Source: Mesorhizobium loti R88b (GTDB taxonomy: Bacteria; Pseudomonadota; Alphaproteobacteria; Rhizobiales; Rhizobiaceae). Taken from it: a stretch of DNA of 64,000 bases. A program made the translations under genes and the position numbers. Where the stretch lies: assembly GCF_013170845.1 (NCBI RefSeq), contig NZ_CP033367.1, positions 1,985,001 through 2,049,000 of the forward strand. Reading direction: 5' to 3'. The notes below the pieces were generated by a model that saw nothing but the letters and a program-made list of their open reading frames with translations, had not been told where the DNA came from and did not search any database. Below are positions 63,599 to 64,000 of this stretch, piece after piece (the first letter of the stretch is position 1; each line of letters starts with the position of its first letter).

Positions 63599-64000
63599 GC
63601 GGCGAGTTTTCCCGGAGCAAAAGCGGTGACGTCGATGACGCGGTCGGCCACCGCCTCGCGCACGTCGTGGTCGTGGAAGATGCCGAGCAGGGCGACGCCG
63701 GCCGCCTTCTTGGCGGCGATCAGTTCGATCACCACGTCGCGGTTCTTGGCGTCGAGCGAGGCGGTCGGTTCGTCGAGCAGCAGGATCGGATGCTCGGTGA
63801 TGAAGCCGCGCGCGATGTTGACGCGCTGCTGCTCACCGCCGGAGAAGGTCGCCGGCGGCAGCGCCCAGAGTTTTTCCGGCAGGTTGAGCTGCGCCAACAG
63901 CGCGCGTGCCTTGCCTCTGGCTGTCTCGCGCTCCTCGCCGCGTTCGACCAGTGGTTCGGCGACGACATCAAGCGCCGAGACGCGCGGCACGGTGCGCAGG
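63595..64000 (-). CDS. phnL: C-P lyase ATP-binding subunit PhnL, partial at window edge
   Basis: The C-terminal 134 residues are inside the window: [21 protein letters not shown], signature [16 protein letters not shown], Walker [13 protein letters not shown], and [18 protein letters not shown]. The [21 protein letters not shown] block is characteristic of PhnL, part of the carbon-phosphorus lyase complex. The Walker A region lies beyond 64000. Its presence shows that a C-P lyase operon continues to the right. Confidence 0.92.
   Translation of the reverse strand, partial: LRTVPRVSALDVVAEPLVERGEERETARGKARALLAQLNLPEKLWALPPATFSGGEQQRVNIARGFITEHPILLLDEPTASLDAKNRDVVIELIAAKKAAGVALLGIFHDHDVREAVADRVIDVTAFAPGKLAA

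Overview
The window is GC-rich alphaproteobacterial DNA that looks like a Mesorhizobium or close Phyllobacteriaceae/Rhizobiales chromosome. The basis is the end of an rRNA operon in the rhizobial order 23S-5S-tRNA-fMet, a 23S rRNA with a helix-9 insertion, many solute-uptake ABC systems with dedicated regulators, short rhizobial-type palindromic elements, and a phosphonate (phn) cluster with a hexapeptide-transferase gene. The genus is inferred from overall character, not from an alignment.

Layout. 1-4020: internal spacer, 23S rRNA, 5S rRNA, a tandem palindromic repeat and initiator tRNA. 4.1-9.3 kb: a sugar-kinase remnant, a GMC oxidoreductase, and a lysR/dsbA-like divergent pair with a perfect palindrome between them. 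9.5-19.9 kb: a DeoR regulator, then a minus-strand set of eight genes encoding a PotABCD-type ABC importer, aldehyde dehydrogenase, luciferase-like monooxygenase, a hydrolase/flavin-reductase/Nudix-like fusion and an AA_synth (DUF1185) protein, divergent from a FadR-type regulator. This looks like uptake and oxidative breakdown of one small, probably nitrogen-containing, molecule. 19.9-26.9 kb: a sugar module (ROK kinase/P-loop kinase fusion, LacD-like aldolase, SorC regulator, Rbs-type ABC importer) with a matching operator-like sequence at both relevant promoters.

26.9-33.9 kb: a Dpp-type peptide importer and a divergent M24 peptidase. One importer ATPase carries an in-frame palindromic MITE-like element; a second copy lies 2 kb away. 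34.1-37.4 kb: a TetR regulator divergent from cupin, PEP-hydrolase-like and Tm-1-like genes. The last two are a split version of the plant Tm-1 protein. 37.7-43.4 kb: a sugar/polyol ABC importer with two ATPases and a tiny membrane protein. 43.4-50.1 kb: cupin, AraC/MFS, TetR/SDR, GFA, amidase and a hypothetical. 50.2-57.6 kb: a sugar-catabolic locus (hydroxyacid dehydrogenase, FadR-type regulator, enolase-superfamily enzyme, three TIM-barrel isomerases/epimerases, Gfo/Idh dehydrogenase). 57.6-64.0 kb: a palindromic element and the phosphonate cluster phnC-phnD-phnE-phnE, a 2H phosphoesterase, a phn-type hexapeptide transferase and a partial phnL.

The most notable higher-order signal is a 17-bp palindrome of form ATCTGGT-NNN-ACCAGAT. 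It occurs six times, in pairs, at exactly three promoter regions: dpp/M24 (32.5 kb), the sugar ABC operon (37.4-37.6 kb) and the isomerase/dehydrogenase locus (54.1-54.3 kb). It has the form of FadR/GntR operators, and a FadR-type regulator gene sits in the last locus. This suggests one regulator joins peptide uptake, sugar uptake and sugar catabolism across 25 kb.
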